From NCBI RefSeq assembly GCF_036567905.1, contig NZ_DATCTO010000035.1, positions 1 through 64,000 of the forward strand: a stretch of 64,000 nt of DNA. Reading direction: 5' to 3'. Of this stretch, positions 54,147 to 63,245 are shown one piece after another. The DNA is from Candidatus Binatus sp. (GTDB lineage Bacteria; Desulfobacterota; Binatia; Binatales; Binataceae). Below the pieces are notes generated by a model. The model saw only the letters and a list, made by a program, of their open reading frames with translations. It made no database searches and was not told the origin of the DNA. The translations under genes and the position numbers were made by a program. Positions within the stretch are counted from its first letter, which is position 1. Every line of letters starts with the position of its first letter.

Positions 54147-54189
54147 ACGATGGTCGCTTTGCTTCTTTCCTGAAATTTCCTTTTCCGGC

Positions 54190-54723
54190 CTATCGCGGCG
54201 TCAGCAGCACCGACATATTACGTCCTTCCATCCGCGGCGTGCCTTCCGCCTGCGCGATTTCCGTAACCTGCGCGATGATTCTATCGATCAGCGCCCGTCC
54301 GAGTTCCGGATGGGTAATCGCGCGGCCGCGAAACGAAACCGTGAGCTTAACACGATGACCCTCACCGATAAAGCGCTTGATGTGATTAACTTTGAAGTCC
54401 ACATCATGCTTCCCGGTCGCCGACCCCATCTTCACTTCCTTGATCATGCTGATGGTGTGCTTCTTGGAGTCGTGCGTCTTTTTCTTCTGCGAGTACCGGT
54501 ACTTGTCGAAGTCGGTGACCCGGCACACCGGAGGCGTCGCCGTCGATGAGACCTCGACCAGGTCCAGGCCGCGGCTCTCCGCCACTTTGATCGCCTCCCG
54601 CAGCGGCAGGATTCCGACCTGGCTGCCGTCGGCGTCGATTACGCGGACTTCTTGAGCGCGAATCAGGTTATTGACGCGAATCGCGGGCTCCCTTGAGGGC
54701 GGGGTTCTGAAATCTCTTCGGAT
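54190..54723 (-). CDS. infC: Translation initiation factor IF-3 with ATC start
   Basis: 177 aa when begun at the ATC at 54723, which has the strong ribosome-binding site ggaggaggt just upstream. From there the frame reads through the conserved IRVNNLIRAQEVRVIDADG to RGLDLVEVSS, KYRYSQKKKTHD and the C-terminal domain (VKLTVSFRGRAITHPELG, RNMSVLLTPR). There is no ATG, GTG or TTG that would give a full-length protein; the first ATG lies far inside. Rare AUU/AUC/AUA starts are the known basis of IF-3 autoregulation, since IF-3 itself rejects non-canonical starts. A small hairpin (ccggc-caccaa-gccgg) sits right at the ribosome-binding site. Confidence 0.93.
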   Translation of the reverse strand: MRRDFRTPPSREPAIRVNNLIRAQEVRVIDADGSQVGILPLREAIKVAESRGLDLVEVSSTATPPVCRVTDFDKYRYSQKKKTHDSKKHTISMIKEVKMGSATGKHDVDFKVNHIKRFIGEGHRVKLTVSFRGRAITHPELGRALIDRIIAQVTEIAQAEGTPRMEGRNMSVLLTPR

Positions 54724-54760
54724 ATAGCACCTCCTCCGGCTTGGTGGCCGGATGAACTTC

Positions 54761-56704
54761 CTAAGCCGGGATCGGCTCCTTTTTCAATAGCTCGACCAGC
54801 GCCGCCAGCGGCATCGCATTGATCTTCTCGCCGCGCAGCAGCCGGATCGACACCGATCGATCGGCAGCCTCGCGCTCGCCGACCACGATCATGTACGGCA
54901 CTTTGGCCAGTTCGGCCTCGCGAACCTTGAAACCGAGCTTCTCGTTGCGGATGTCGCCGTGGGCGCGCAGTCCCTCGCGCCTGAGCAGGCCGGTGACTTC
55001 ATTGGCGTAGGTCTCGACCTTTTCGCTAAGCGACAGCACTCGCACCTGCTCGGGCGCGAGCCAAAACGGCAGCACGCCGCCGGTATGCTCGATCAGCACG
55101 CCGATAAAGCGTTCGAGCGAGCCCAGGATCGCGCGATGAATCATCACGGGACGCTCTTCGGCGCCGGCGCTGTTGGTGTAGCTCAGGTCGAAGCGCTCGG
55201 GCATGTTGGAATCGAGCTGTATCGTCGCGACCTGCCACTTACGCTTGAGCGCGTCGGACACGTAAATCTCGATCTTGGGGCCGTAGAAGGCGCCCTCCTT
55301 CGGATTTATCTCGTAGCTGATTTCGTTGCGCTTCATCGCGTTGCCGAGCTTGGCCTCGGTCATCTGCCATTGCTCTGCGGTGCCGAGATGGTGCTCGGGC
55401 ATCGTCGCCAGCTTGAACTCGACGCGCTCGAAACCCAGCGCGCCGTAAACGTCGCGAACCATTTGCAGATTCAGCGCGATTTCGTCCTCGATCTGATCTT
55501 CCCGGCAGAAAATATGCGCGTCGTCCTGCGACATCGCGCGCACCCGCATCAGGCCGTGCAGCGTGCCCGAGCGTTCGGCGCGATGCAGCCGGCTGAACTC
55601 CGCAATGCGCAGCGGAAGATCGCGGTACGAGCGCTTCTCGGCGCGATACACGAAGGTATGGCCGGGGCAATTCATGGGCTTGAGCCCGTAGCCGTGATGC
55701 CATCCGTCGGGGCCGGTGTCGATAGTATTCGTAACGCTGTCGGGATCGGGCGAGAGGAACATATTCTCGCGGAAATTTTCCCAATGCCCCGAGCTGTTCC
55801 ATAGCTCGTTCTTGAACAGCAGCGGCGTGACCACCTCGTCGTAGCCATAGCGCCGGTACAGGCGGCGCATGTAGTCCACGAGCGCGTTGAAGATGATGAC
55901 GCCCTTGGGCAGGTAGAACGGCGAGCCCGGCGAGATCGGATCGAAGATGTACAGGCCCATCTCGCGGCCCAGCTTGCGATGGTCGCGCTGGCGGGCGAGC
56001 TCGACCAGTTTCAGATGCTCCTCGAGCGCCTCTTTGCCCGCGAACGCGGTGCCGTAGATGCGCGACAGCATCGCGTTGTGCTCATCGCCGCGCCAATACG
56101 CGCCGGCGACGCTGGTGAGCTTGAACGCCTTGAGATAGCGGGTCGAGGGGACGTGCGGTCCGCGGCAGAGATCCATCCAGTCGCCCTGGCTGTAGATCGA
56201 CACGTGATCGTCCTCGATGCCCTGGATTATCTCGACTTTGTATTTCTCGCCCATCGCCGAGAATTTGCGGATAGCGTCCTCGCGCGAGACTTCGGTGCGC
56301 TGGATCTTGTGGTCGGCCTTCACCAGCTCGCGCATCTTGGCTTCGATCTTCGGCAGATCCTCGACCGTGAACGGCGCGGCGGGCGCAAAGTCATAGAAAA
56401 ATCCGTCCTCGATAACCGGGCCGATCGTCACCTGCGTGCCGGGATAGAGCGATTGCACCGCCATCGCCATCAGATGAGCGGTGGAATGACGGATTACTTC
56501 GAGACCCTCGGGCGACTCGGCCAGCACCGGCTCGACCGACGCGTCGTGCTCGAGCTTGCGCGTGAGATCGACCACCTTGCCGTTGACCCGCGCGGCCACC
56601 AGGTCGCGGCTTGGAATCCCGTCCAGTACCTCGCGAACGATGGTGCCGACCGGCACGACGCGCGATTCGCCGCTGAGGGTTACGGTTACTTCGGAACTCA
56701 TCAA
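54761..56704 (-). CDS. thrS: Threonyl-tRNA synthetase
   Basis: 647 aa, normal length. The N-terminal TGS domain (VTVTLSGESRVVPVGTIVRE), the editing domain with HSTAHLMAMAVQSLYPG and DLCRGPHVPST, the class II catalytic core (MNCPGHTFVYRAEKRSYRDL, RAERSGTLHGLMRVRAMSQD) and the anticodon-binding domain (VRVLSLSEKVETYANEVTG) are all present. It is first in the thrS-infC-rpmI-rplT cluster, 37 bases ahead of infC. The first two codons are both ATG; 56701 is equally possible. Confidence 0.97.
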   Translation of the reverse strand: MMSSEVTVTLSGESRVVPVGTIVREVLDGIPSRDLVAARVNGKVVDLTRKLEHDASVEPVLAESPEGLEVIRHSTAHLMAMAVQSLYPGTQVTIGPVIEDGFFYDFAPAAPFTVEDLPKIEAKMRELVKADHKIQRTEVSREDAIRKFSAMGEKYKVEIIQGIEDDHVSIYSQGDWMDLCRGPHVPSTRYLKAFKLTSVAGAYWRGDEHNAMLSRIYGTAFAGKEALEEHLKLVELARQRDHRKLGREMGLYIFDPISPGSPFYLPKGVIIFNALVDYMRRLYRRYGYDEVVTPLLFKNELWNSSGHWENFRENMFLSPDPDSVTNTIDTGPDGWHHGYGLKPMNCPGHTFVYRAEKRSYRDLPLRIAEFSRLHRAERSGTLHGLMRVRAMSQDDAHIFCREDQIEDEIALNLQMVRDVYGALGFERVEFKLATMPEHHLGTAEQWQMTEAKLGNAMKRNEISYEINPKEGAFYGPKIEIYVSDALKRKWQVATIQLDSNMPERFDLSYTNSAGAEERPVMIHRAILGSLERFIGVLIEHTGGVLPFWLAPEQVRVLSLSEKVETYANEVTGLLRREGLRAHGDIRNEKLGFKVREAELAKVPYMIVVGEREAADRSVSIRLLRGEKINAMPLAALVELLKKEPIPA

Positions 56705-56772
56705 GCGAAGATTCTAATCATTGCGGGAAACTGGCGGGGCGAAATTCGCGCGCGCGGCTGTGGGCACGGACC

Positions 56773-56847
56773 TGGTAGGCACGGGCGGGATTGAACCGCC
56801 GACCTCTTCCGTGTCAAGGAAGCGCTCTCCCACTGAGCTACGTGCCT
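56773..56847 (-). tRNA. tRNA-Val (GAC)
   Basis: 75 nt with encoded CCA. Acceptor stem AGGCACG / CGTGCCT, D-arm TAGCTCAGTGGGAGAGC, anticodon arm CTTCC-TTGACAC-GGAAG with anticodon GAC, and T-arm GGCGG-TTCAATC-CCGCC. It reads valine codons GUC and GUU. It lies 68 bases upstream of thrS on the same strand and may share its transcript. Confidence 0.95.
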
Positions 56848-57035
56848 TCACGGGGCAGCGGTATTGACTGGATACATCAAGCAAACGCTGACGGTAACCG
56901 ATCTTGCGCTGGCGGGCAACCGAAGCATCGAGCGTCCCGATTCACCGTAAGCTGGCAGGCGACGGTAGCGGGGGCATCTGCTAGGATTTCGCGCCGAGTA
57001 TCGCATCCCGACGGAGAGACGCCACGGCTACGAGA

Positions 57036-58109
57036 ATGGATCGCGAGCGCATAGTGCAGCTTTTCTTCTTCGGCTTTCTGGCCGTGATGGCCTACGAGCT
57101 GTACGAACTGCTGTTGCCGTTCCTGACCCCGTTGATGTGGGGAATCCTGCTCGCATTCATGGCGCATCCCGCGCTGATCGAAGTCGAAAAGCTGGTCAAG
57201 CGGCGATCGCTGTCGACGGCGATCATCAGCATTGTCGTCGGGCTTGGCGTCATTCTGCCGGCCGTCTGGGCCTCGGGCCGCCTCGTGGTCGAGGCGCAGG
57301 CGCTCTACACGCAGGCCACGGAATTGGTCAATGGCGGGGGTGTAACGAAGCTGCACGACTGGGCGGTCCACACCGATCTCGGCGCATGGGTCGCCAAAAA
57401 AATGGGGGAACGCGGTTACAAGCTCGATGAGGAGCTGCCCAAGCTCACGCTGCAAGCGGCGCAGATGACCAGCGATTACGTGGCCCGGAATGCGACCCAG
57501 GCCGCGAAAAACCTCCTCTCCTTCATCGTTGACTTCGGTATCGCGCTGCTCGCGTTCTTCTACATGCTGCGCGACGGCGACTACTATTACCGCAGCCTGC
57601 GCGACCTGACCCCGCTGCATGAAGATGACAAGAAAGCGATTTTCGATACCCTGCGCACCACGCTTTCGTCGGTGATGCGCGGCCTGATGCTGTCCGCCGT
57701 GCTGCAGGGCGTGTCGGTCGGCCTGGGCATGCTGATCTTCGGCGTGCCGTACTGGCTGTTCCTTGCGATCGCATCGGCTGCCGCGGGACTGATGCCGATC
57801 GGCGGCACCGCACTGGTATGGATTCCCGCGGCGATCTACCTGGGCTTTGCGTCGGGCTGGTCGGCGGCGGTCGGCCTGGTCATCTGGTGCTCGATCGCGC
57901 TGGCGATCATCGACAATTTCATCAAGCCGCTGGCGATGAAGCACGGCACGGGCCTGCCCACTATCGCGCTGTTTCTCGGCATTCTCGGCGGGCTCGAAGC
58001 GTACGGGCCGCTGGGCCTGTTCCTGGGCCCCGCGATCATGTCGGTGTTTGCGTCTCTGCTGCGCGTCTATAGAAAGGAATACTCGGGCAGCCGCAAGGAA
58101 GCAGCCTGA
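57036..58109 (+). CDS. AI-2E family transporter
   Basis: 357 aa inner-membrane protein with about eight helices. Typical features are the N-terminal LFFFGFLAVMAYELYELLLP and LTPLMWGILLAFMAHPALIE, a soluble loop of about 100 residues with the amphipathic helix around residue 120, and the C-terminal GLMPIGGTALVWIPAAIYL and DNFIKPLAMKHGTGLPTIAL. The family is named after the AI-2 exporter TqsA but includes ion exchangers and many members of unknown substrate. Confidence 0.88.
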   Translation: MDRERIVQLFFFGFLAVMAYELYELLLPFLTPLMWGILLAFMAHPALIEVEKLVKRRSLSTAIISIVVGLGVILPAVWASGRLVVEAQALYTQATELVNGGGVTKLHDWAVHTDLGAWVAKKMGERGYKLDEELPKLTLQAAQMTSDYVARNATQAAKNLLSFIVDFGIALLAFFYMLRDGDYYYRSLRDLTPLHEDDKKAIFDTLRTTLSSVMRGLMLSAVLQGVSVGLGMLIFGVPYWLFLAIASAAAGLMPIGGTALVWIPAAIYLGFASGWSAAVGLVIWCSIALAIIDNFIKPLAMKHGTGLPTIALFLGILGGLEAYGPLGLFLGPAIMSVFASLLRVYRKEYSGSRKEAA

Positions 58110-58149
58110 GCGCCTGGCTCGCCCGAAGTTCGCCCCGGAGAAGAAATTA

Positions 58150-58938
58150 GTGAAGTACGCAATCGTGACTGGAGGAGCGCGCGGAATCGGACTCGGGATC
58201 GTCAGCGCGCTGCTCGAACAAAACGTGGTCGGCAGCGTCGCCGTCATCGATCGCGAGCTGGCGCCGCCGGCCGCCGCGATCGCCGCCCAGGTTCAGGGCT
58301 TTGCCGCCGACGTCACCGACGAGAAGCAGGTGCATGGCGCGGTCGAGCAGATTGTCTCCCGCTTCGGCGCTCATCCTGACGTGCTATGCAACAACGCCGG
58401 CGGCGGCGATCGGGCATGGTTCGAGAGTGGCAATCAACCCGGGTGGGACAGCGTCGAGACCTGGCGCCGCTTTGTCGATCTCAACCTGAACTCGGTTTAC
58501 CTGGTGTCGCGCGAGGTTGCGCCGCGGATGAACAGCGGCGCCGCGATCTGCAACACCTCGTCGGTGGCCGGCCTGCAGGCCAATCCGATGCTGGCCGCAT
58601 ACGCCGCGGCCAAGGCCGGCGTGATCTCGTACAGCAAAACGCTCGCGCTCCAGCTTGGTCCGGCCGGAATTCGCGTCAACGCGGTCGCCCCGGGCCTCAT
58701 CTACACCAAAGTATGGCAGGATTTGGGCGCGGTGCTCGGCGGCGGCGACGCGAATGCGCGCATGGTCTTCGACTCGGTGGTGCGCCAGCTCGTTCCGCTC
58801 GGCCGCGAACAGACTGCCGAGGATATCGGCCGCACGGTGGCGTGGCTGTGCTCCGACCAGGCGCTTAACGTGACCGGCCAGGTGATCGCCGTCGATGGCG
58901 GAATCCTGCTGGGGCAAGCGCGCCTGGGCGAGGGTTAG
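58150..58938 (+). CDS. Short-chain dehydrogenase/reductase
   Basis: 262 aa. The nucleotide-binding TGGARGIGLGIV, the NNAGG motif, the active-site Ser in NTSSVAGLQ and the YAAAKAG Tyr/Lys pair are all present, as is RVNAVAPGLIYTKVW. I chose GTG 58150 because GGAGAAG precedes it and the protein starts at MKYAIVTGG; the upstream frame overlaps the transporter gene. NAD(P)-dependent oxidation or reduction of an unknown alcohol or ketone. Confidence 0.92.
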   Translation: MKYAIVTGGARGIGLGIVSALLEQNVVGSVAVIDRELAPPAAAIAAQVQGFAADVTDEKQVHGAVEQIVSRFGAHPDVLCNNAGGGDRAWFESGNQPGWDSVETWRRFVDLNLNSVYLVSREVAPRMNSGAAICNTSSVAGLQANPMLAAYAAAKAGVISYSKTLALQLGPAGIRVNAVAPGLIYTKVWQDLGAVLGGGDANARMVFDSVVRQLVPLGREQTAEDIGRTVAWLCSDQALNVTGQVIAVDGGILLGQARLGEG

Positions 58939-58964
58939 CTCGCCGCCGCTTTCCTCTCGCTATC

Positions 58965-59150
58965 AGGAGAGCTGTGCGTAACTAGCACCGGACGCCCGGG
59001 CGCCCGTCGAGATTCTTCGCTACAGCGACTTTCGCTCAGAATGACACGAGCGCTGCTTGCTTTTTTTGTGTCATCCTGAGCGCAGCGAAGGATCTCGCGC
59101 GCCAGCGCGTCTCGCTTCAGCACCAACATCCGGTTACGCAAAGCTCTCCT
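58965..59150 (-). repeat. MITE-like intergenic repeat, copy B
   Basis: Inverted copy of the element at 48833-49020. The ends aggagagctgtgcgtaac and gttacgcaaagctctcct form terminal inverted repeats of about 18 bp. The interior carries the words tcattctgagcg and gagatccttcgctgcgctc (minus strand). Non-coding. Confidence 0.8.
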
Positions 59151-59185
59151 AACAGACCGTCAGCCCGCATCTTTGTTTTAACATT

Positions 59186-59338
59186 GGGTGCAGGGCTCAG
59201 CCCTGCCGTGGCGTAGTCGCGAAAAGATGCGCTGCGCAGATTTTCGCGTCTTCTCGATGCGGGTGCAGGGGCCGCAGCCCCTGCCGCCCACCGCGCAGGT
59301 GATTCTTCCTTCATGCAGGGCGCGGCCCCTGCTAAGAT
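59186..59338. repeat. Cluster of TGCAGGG hairpin repeats
   Basis: Three palindromic units: gggtgcagggctcagccctgc (59188), gggtgcaggggccgcagcccctgc (59261-59286) and atgcagggcgcggcccctgc (59313-59334). Between the first two, gcgaaaagatgcgctgcgca / attttcgcgtcttctc forms a looser dyad. They fill the leader of the CCA-enzyme gene. The stretch 58939-59358 contains no gene. Confidence 0.6.
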
Positions 59339-59358
59339 GTGCCCCCGGGGAGTCGCCC

Positions 59359-60684
59359 ATGAGCGACAAAGAGCAAAAGGCGCTCTACATCGTTCGCCGT
59401 CTCGTCGATTCCGGCTTTCGCGCCGTTTTCGCCGGCGGATGTGTGCGCGATCGAATCCTTGGCGTCGAGCCCAAGGACTACGACGTCGCCACCGACGCGC
59501 GTCCCCAGGTTGTGCAGAAACTTTTCGATCGCACGGTGGCGGTCGGGGCGAAGTTCGGCGTGATCGGCGTAGTGTTTGACGAGCTCAAGCCGATCGAAGT
59601 CGCGACCTTTCGCGCCGATGCCGAATATACCGACGGACGCCGCCCCTCGTCGGTGCGCTTCGGCGCGATCGAGGAAGACGCAATCCGCCGCGACTTCACC
59701 ATCGGCGGGATGTTTTACGATCCGATCGCCGGCCGCCTGATCGATTTGGTCGGCGGGATGCGCGATCTGCGCGCCGGAATTATCCGCGCGATCGGAAATC
59801 CCTACGACCGCTTCGACGAGGATCATTTGCGCATCCTGCGCGCCGCCCGCTTCGCCGCGCGGCTCAACTTCACGATCGATCCCGCGACCTGGGCCGCGAT
59901 GAAACGCGCCGCGCCGACGATCATTGGAATTGCGGCCGAACGAATCGGTGAAGAGATCGTCATGATGATGACCGAGGGCGCCGCCGCGCGCGCGATGGAC
60001 CTGATGATGGACAGCGGCCTGATGCAATTGATCCTGCCCGAAGTCGCGCTGATGACCGGATGCGCGCAGCCCGAAAATTTCCATCCCGAGGGCGACGTGT
60101 ACACCCACACGCGGATTGGCGTCGCGATGCTTCCCGCCGGATGCAGCGAGACCGTTGCGTTCGGAATCCTGCTGCATGACATCGCCAAGCCGCAATCCCG
60201 TGCGGTCGTCGGCGACAAGGTCACCTTCTACGGCCACCCCGAGGACGGCGCCGTGAAGGCGGCGGAAATCATGGCGCGGCTGAAACGCTCGCGCGCGGTC
60301 CAGGAGCGGGTCGCGTACCTGGTGAAGAATCATCTGAGGCTCTCCATGGCGCCGCGGATGCGCCCGGCGACGCTCAAGAGAATGCTCGCGGAGGACGGCT
60401 TTGATGAATTGATGGAAGTCGCGTTTATGGACGCGATGGCGTCGAGCTCCTACCTGGGCTACTGGCATTTTTGCCGCCGCGCGATGACGACCATGACCCC
60501 GGCCGAGATTCGTCCGCCGCGTCTGATCGGCGGCGAGGACCTCAAGCAGTTGGGATTCACGCCGGGGCCGCGCTTCAAGGAAATTTTGAAGGACATCGAG
60601 GACCATCAACTCGACGGCGCGCTCGAAACCCGCGAAGCCGCGCTCGAATACGTGCGCATCCATTACGGCGTAAGCGCCGCCTAG
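59359..60684 (+). CDS. CCA-adding enzyme / poly(A) polymerase family nucleotidyltransferase
   Basis: 441 aa class II nucleotidyltransferase. The head domain has FAGGCVRDRILGVEPKDYDV (GG and DxD for Mg2+), RRPSSVRFGAIEEDAIRRDF and EDHLRILRAARFAARL. An HD domain follows with LLHDIAKPQ and VKNHLRLSM. The enzyme adds CCA to tRNA 3' ends or A tails to RNA; the local tRNA encodes its own CCA, so repair or polyadenylation are both possible. ATG 59359 follows GGGGAG; the frame upstream is repeat DNA. Confidence 0.88.
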   Translation: MSDKEQKALYIVRRLVDSGFRAVFAGGCVRDRILGVEPKDYDVATDARPQVVQKLFDRTVAVGAKFGVIGVVFDELKPIEVATFRADAEYTDGRRPSSVRFGAIEEDAIRRDFTIGGMFYDPIAGRLIDLVGGMRDLRAGIIRAIGNPYDRFDEDHLRILRAARFAARLNFTIDPATWAAMKRAAPTIIGIAAERIGEEIVMMMTEGAAARAMDLMMDSGLMQLILPEVALMTGCAQPENFHPEGDVYTHTRIGVAMLPAGCSETVAFGILLHDIAKPQSRAVVGDKVTFYGHPEDGAVKAAEIMARLKRSRAVQERVAYLVKNHLRLSMAPRMRPATLKRMLAEDGFDELMEVAFMDAMASSSYLGYWHFCRRAMTTMTPAEIRPPRLIGGEDLKQLGFTPGPRFKEILKDIEDHQLDGALETREAALEYVRIHYGVSAA

Positions 60685-62157
60685 TTGCTCCGCGCCAACG
60701 CCATATCCAAGCGCTTCGGCCGCACGCTGGCGCTCGACGCGGTCGATTTCGAAGCGCTCCCCGGCGAGATTCACGCGCTGGTCGGCGAAAACGGCGCCGG
60801 CAAGACCACCTTGATGAACGTGCTGGCCGGCTCGCTCGCCGCCGACCATGGCGAAGCCGTCCTCGACGGGCTGCCGCTGCGGGCAGGCTCGCCGCGCGCG
60901 GCGCTGGCGGCCGGAATTGCGGCGGTGCATCAGAGCCCGATGCTGTTCGAGCGGATGACGTGGGAGGAAAATCTCGCGTTGGGCGGCTTCGACACCGGCA
61001 CCGGCGCGCTCGACCTCGATGCAATCGCGGCGCGTGCGCGCTCGCTCGGCGCGAAACTCGGATTCGAAATGCCGGCGGCGGGCGCCACCGTCGAGAATCG
61101 CTCAGTTGCCGAGCGCGTCCGGCTCGAAGTGCTGCGCGCGCTCAGCTTCAATCCGCGGGTCCTGATTCTCGACGAACCGACCAGCGTGCTCGCACCTTCG
61201 GAACTGGCCGCATTCCTGGACTTGCTCCGCAGTCTGCGCGGCGAGGGCCGAATCGTGGTGCTGATTACGCACAAGCTTGCCGAAGCAATTGCGGTCGCCG
61301 ATAGAATCACCGTGCTGCGCCGCGGCCGCGTGGTCGCCCGCACCACTCCGGCCCAGACCAGCGAGGCGAAACTGGCCGGCCTGATGATTGGCGAAATCGT
61401 GGCTCAGCCCGCTGCGTCCGCGACGCCGCCGCATCCGGGCGAGCCCGTGCTCCAAATCGAAGATCTGACCCTCGACGATCATGCCGGACGCCGGATTCTC
61501 GACCGGCTTTCGTTTCGCGTCGCCGCCGGCGAGATCGTGGGAATTGCCGGCGTTGACGGCAACGGCCAGACCGAACTCGTCGAGGTGCTTGCGGGCGTGC
61601 GCCGTCCGAGCGGTGGGAAAGTCACGCTGCATGACGGCTCACCAGGCGCGATGGCGGTGATACCGCAAAATCGCGACCTCGACGGACTCATCCTCGATAT
61701 GCGGCTGTGGGAAAACCTGATTCTCGCGCGTCCGCTCCGGGAGCAGGTGACATCGCACGGATGGTTGAATGTTTCCCATGCAGTCGATCTTTGCCGCGAA
61801 CTCATCGATCGTTTTCGGATTCGCGCGCCCGGTCCCGAAACGATCGCCGGCGCGCTTTCGGGCGGCAACCGCCAGCGCCTGGAAGTGGCGCGCGCGATCG
61901 CGTCGCGGCCGCGAGTAATCGTCGCGCACAATATCTGCCGTGGCCTCGACCTCGCTGCGACCGCCGAAGTTCATCGGACAATTTTGGACTTTGCCGCCGG
62001 CCGGGGCGCGGTGATTCTGATTTCGAGCGACCTCGACGAGTTACTCGCGATATGCGGGCGGCTGCTGATTATCAGCCGCGGAAAAATCCGCGAGACCAGT
62101 CCGGGCGAACGCGATCCCGAGCGGCTGGGCCTGCTGATGGCCGGGGTGCGCGACTAG
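60685..62157 (+). CDS. ABC transporter ATPase, nucleoside/BMP type
   Basis: 490 aa with two nucleotide-binding domains in tandem, as in YufO/NupO and RbsA. The first has Walker A GENGAGKTT and Walker B RVLILDEPTS, but its signature reads RSVAERVRLEV and is degenerate. The second has the weak Walker A GVDGNGQTE and an intact signature LSGGNRQRLEVARA. The only usable start is TTG 60685, directly after the stop of the CCA-enzyme gene in the same frame. Energises the two permeases downstream. Confidence 0.88.
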   Translation: MLRANAISKRFGRTLALDAVDFEALPGEIHALVGENGAGKTTLMNVLAGSLAADHGEAVLDGLPLRAGSPRAALAAGIAAVHQSPMLFERMTWEENLALGGFDTGTGALDLDAIAARARSLGAKLGFEMPAAGATVENRSVAERVRLEVLRALSFNPRVLILDEPTSVLAPSELAAFLDLLRSLRGEGRIVVLITHKLAEAIAVADRITVLRRGRVVARTTPAQTSEAKLAGLMIGEIVAQPAASATPPHPGEPVLQIEDLTLDDHAGRRILDRLSFRVAAGEIVGIAGVDGNGQTELVEVLAGVRRPSGGKVTLHDGSPGAMAVIPQNRDLDGLILDMRLWENLILARPLREQVTSHGWLNVSHAVDLCRELIDRFRIRAPGPETIAGALSGGNRQRLEVARAIASRPRVIVAHNICRGLDLAATAEVHRTILDFAAGRGAVILISSDLDELLAICGRLLIISRGKIRETSPGERDPERLGLLMAGVRD

Positions 62158-62168
62158 CAGGCTGCGCG

Positions 62169-63245
62169 ATGCTGTCCACGATTGCCAAACCATTTGCAGC
62201 GCTGGCGCTCGCCGCCGCGCTCATCTCGATCGTCCTTGCCGCGCTCGGCGCGTCTCCGCTCGGCGTGTTCGCGGCGCTTGGCGAAGGCGCGTTCGGCAAC
62301 TGGTACGCATGCGCGGATACAATTGTGAAATCCACGCCGCTGGTCTTCACCGGGCTTGCAGTCGCGCTCGCTTTCTCGGGCGCGCTATGGAATATCGGCG
62401 CCGACGGACAGCTTACGATCGGCGCGATCGCGGCCGGCGCGATCGGCCCGCATCTCGGCAATTTTCCCCATGCGATCGCAATTGCGATCATCCTCGCCGC
62501 CGGCGCGCTTGGCGGCGCGGTTTGGGGCGCCGTGGCGGGATGGCTGCGCGCGCGGCGCGACGTAAATGAAGTTATCAGCACGATCATGCTGAACTTCGTC
62601 GCCGTGCAGGCGCTCAGTTGGGTCGTGCATGGTCCATTGATGGAACCGTCGCGCGCGTATCCGACCAGCTCGCCAATCGCACGCGCCGCCCAGATCGAGT
62701 TCTACTTTGCGCCGAGCCGCATCAACCTGGGCATGATCCTCGCGGTCGCGCTCGCCGCCGCGTGCTACCTGCTGTTGTTCCGTACCGGAGCCGGATTCGA
62801 GCTGCGCGCGATGGGCCGCAACCGGCGCGCCGCGACTTTCTTCGGCATTCGAATCCCGGCGCTCACGTTGTGGGTGATGGCGCTGTCAGGCGCTCTGGCC
62901 GGGCTTGGCGGCGCGGTGCAGATCTCCGCGATTTCGCATCGATTGTACGAGAAGCTCTCGCCCGGATGGGGCTTCGAGGCAATTGCGGTCGCCTTGGTGG
63001 CGCGCCTGAATCCACTCGGCGTCATTCCCGCCGCGATCCTGTTCGGCGCGCTCGACAACGGCTCGCAGGCGATGCAGCGGACTCAGGGCATCTCGCCGGA
63101 GCTGGTGCAGGTTATCCAGGGCCTCGTCATCTTGATCATCCTCGCCTTCGACACCCCGGCCTGGAGCGGACTTCGCGAGCAGATTTTCGGCGCGTCTGGC
63201 GATGCGGCCGCGGTGCCGCCGGTTGCGGAGATGCCGGATGCTTGA
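62169..63245 (+). CDS. ABC transporter permease (YufP/NupP type)
   Basis: 358 aa with about nine membrane helices. Family motifs include SGALWNIGADGQLTIGAIAA, DVNEVISTIMLNFVAVQALS and the cytoplasmic coupling region FRAxG-like RAMGRNRRAATFFGI. It lies 11 bases after the ATPase and its stop overlaps the next permease start by eight bases. Substrate probably purine or pyrimidine nucleosides by family; the binding lipoprotein is not in view. Confidence 0.88.
   Translation: MLSTIAKPFAALALAAALISIVLAALGASPLGVFAALGEGAFGNWYACADTIVKSTPLVFTGLAVALAFSGALWNIGADGQLTIGAIAAGAIGPHLGNFPHAIAIAIILAAGALGGAVWGAVAGWLRARRDVNEVISTIMLNFVAVQALSWVVHGPLMEPSRAYPTSSPIARAAQIEFYFAPSRINLGMILAVALAAACYLLLFRTGAGFELRAMGRNRRAATFFGIRIPALTLWVMALSGALAGLGGAVQISAISHRLYEKLSPGWGFEAIAVALVARLNPLGVIPAAILFGALDNGSQAMQRTQGISPELVQVIQGLVILIILAFDTPAWSGLREQIFGASGDAAAVPPVAEMPDA

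Noticed and set aside
59332..60930. 532-codon minus-strand frame
   Set aside because: Shadow of the nucleotidyltransferase gene; composition is that of a reverse-frame translation.
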